From Candidatus Binatia bacterium (lineage in GTDB: Bacteria > Desulfobacterota > Binatia > UBA1149 > CAITLU01), in the NCBI GenBank assembly GCA_036493895.1, contig DASXOZ010000009.1, positions 1-43,085 on the forward strand: a DNA stretch of 43,085 bases. Direction: 5' to 3'. Below the pieces are notes generated by a model. It had not been told where the DNA came from, ran no database searches, and was given only the letters and a program-made list of their open reading frames with translations. Shown in pieces: positions 42,196 through 43,085 of the stretch (position 1 is the first letter of the stretch; the number at the start of each line of letters is the position of its first letter). Position numbers and translations under genes: made by a program.

Positions 42196-42918
42196 ATGAG
42201 TGAACGAGGCGTAGCTCCGAGATCGATTCAACCCTCCACGGCCATGCGCGCGATGCGCGCCCTGATCGACAACCCCGACGATACGGCGCTGGTCTTCCAG
42301 ATCATCCGCGCGCTCACCGGAGAGAGCTACGAGCGCCTCTACCAGCGCACGCTGCGAGACCCCCAGGCTGCGCGGATTCTCGATGAGAAGCGCGACATCC
42401 TGGACGTGCTGAAGGCACGCGAGCACCTGCGCGGGCTTCCCGACGGCACCCTCGGACGCGAATACGCTCGCTTCCTCGATCGAGAGGGAATCGATGCCGA
42501 AGGGCTCGTCGAGGCCAGCAGCATCATCGAGCCCAACCTGTTCCTCGACCGGCGGGCCGAAGTGCTGAGCAACCGCCTGCGCGATACGCACGACCTGTGG
42601 CACATCGTCACCGGTTACGATCGCGACATATTCGGCGAAGTTGCGCTGCTCGCGTTCACGTTCGCGCAGACACGCAACTACGGGGTCGGCTTCGTCGTGC
42701 TCGCCGCGATGACCAAGCTGTGGATGGAAGGTCACCGCGACGGAGTGCGCCTGGTCTGGCGCGCGTGGCGTCGGGGACGGCGCGCCGGATCTTTCGTCGG
42801 TGCCGACTGGGAAGGATTGCTGCAGCTCCCGCTGTCGGACGTGCGCCGCTGCCTCTCGATCACGGAGGTGCCGGTCTACTCGCCGTTTTTTTCGGAAGCC
42901 GCGGTGGCCACCCGCTGA
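42196..42918 (+). CDS. Coq4-like ubiquinone biosynthesis protein
   Basis: A 240-residue Coq4-family protein. The signature HDxxH-x11-E is intact: His132-Asp-Leu-Trp-His136 (RDTHDLWHIVTGYDRDIF) and Glu148. ITEVPVYSPFF ends the domain. Coq4 is a zinc-dependent part of the ubiquinone pathway; recent work links the family to removal of the ring carboxyl group. ATG 42196 was chosen because GAGG lies 6 nt upstream; ATG 42193 is adjacent and in frame. No other ubi or coq genes are nearby. It is divergent from the sulfatase-fold lipoprotein and is followed by a long stem-loop. Confidence 0.88.
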   Translation: MSERGVAPRSIQPSTAMRAMRALIDNPDDTALVFQIIRALTGESYERLYQRTLRDPQAARILDEKRDILDVLKAREHLRGLPDGTLGREYARFLDREGIDAEGLVEASSIIEPNLFLDRRAEVLSNRLRDTHDLWHIVTGYDRDIFGEVALLAFTFAQTRNYGVGFVVLAAMTKLWMEGHRDGVRLVWRAWRRGRRAGSFVGADWEGLLQLPLSDVRRCLSITEVPVYSPFFSEAAVATR

Positions 42919-42998
42919 GCGCTGAACTCTCGAACCGCTGACCGCTGCGGCGCGCGGCGGTCGCGCCGACGCGCGGGGCTCTGCCGCGTGCGAAGGCG

Positions 42999-43033
42999 CC
43001 GCATCGCGGCCGGTTCACCCGGCCGCGATGCGG
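42999..43033 (+). terminator. Perfect 15-bp stem-loop after coq4
   Basis: CCGCATCGCGGCCGG (42999-43013) and its perfect complement (43019-43033) enclose TTCAC and are followed by GTTATTCC. It begins 80 nt after the coq4 stop. The T-content after the stem is low but the stem is strong, so I call it a probable terminator. Confidence 0.6.
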
Positions 43034-43045
43034 GTTATTCCGATG

Positions 43046-43085
43046 TGTAATGGGGTCAGGCACCAGAGGAATGGGGTCAGGCACC
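43046..43085. repeat. REP-like palindromic repeat, family 1 copy D (cut by window end)
   Basis: TGTAATGG at 43046 leads into TGGGGTCAGGCACC (43051-43064) and, after AGAGGAA, into a second copy (43072-43085). This is the same order as the left half of the copy at 8245. The right arm would lie beyond the window. Confidence 0.88.

Noticed and set aside
1..43085. tRNA, rRNA, riboswitch, insertion sequence or prophage
   Set aside because: I looked for cloverleaf-like segments, transposase motifs and integrase genes by eye and saw none. Covariance-model searches would be needed to exclude small RNAs.

Overview
This is a GC-rich window that I read as a chromosomal segment of a soil or sediment bacterium with a Gram-negative envelope. 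It carries an apolipoprotein N-acyltransferase, predicted lipoproteins and secreted proteins, a periplasmic-type Cu/Zn superoxide dismutase and a Coq4 homologue. Long secreted proteins with FG-GAP-like, disintegrin-like and other Cys-rich repeats, paired acyl-CoA dehydrogenases and the coniferyl-aldehyde-type dehydrogenase suggest a deltaproteobacterial-grade lineage such as Binatota or Myxococcota. That placement is inference. I see no rRNA, tRNA, CRISPR array, transposase or phage gene.

Layout. 1-1170: the 5' end of a leftward secreted protein and a rightward MenH-like hydrolase. 1248-6809: a leftward three-gene cassette (DUF3604 metallohydrolase, membrane-anchored parvulin, HupE/UreJ permease) with a divergent TetR regulator and a 14-bp palindrome between. 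7052-9483: two adjacent acyl-CoA dehydrogenases separated by a long palindromic repeat. 9535-10286: a toxin-antitoxin-like pair (small protein and minimal nucleotidyltransferase). 10532-17766: a large secreted subtilase with FG-GAP-like repeats, an APC permease, a decayed ORF and a secreted Cys-rich protein built from two tandem domains. 17872-21981: an aldehyde dehydrogenase, two small leftward ORFs, a DedA protein and a SprT-like metalloprotein. 22226-24472: a Cys-rich secreted protein. 25010-31840: glyoxalase I, a NamZ-like protein, a VOC protein, an MFS transporter, a D-aminoacylase-type amidohydrolase, a cytochrome c and a quinone reductase. 31885-35203: glycogen synthase, SodC and nitronate monooxygenase. 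35245-42918: a secreted reprolysin-like metalloprotease, apolipoprotein N-acyltransferase, a Pro-rich membrane protein, a sulfatase-fold lipoprotein and Coq4.

Two layers cut across the genes. First, several exported proteins share accessory modules: a C-terminal module in both the DUF3604 protein and the subtilase, and a Cys motif in both the Cys-rich protein and the metalloprotease. Second, REP-like palindromes occur only between genes. One family has the core TGGGGTCAGGCACC (8245, 16327, 34094, 43046) and another has the core GGGACAGG (14578, 17812). Three of the first family sit just upstream of rightward genes. Several starts lack a ribosome binding site and have a -10-like hexamer 6-8 nt upstream, which suggests leaderless transcripts. 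Most of the rest looks like ordinary chromosomal metabolism.
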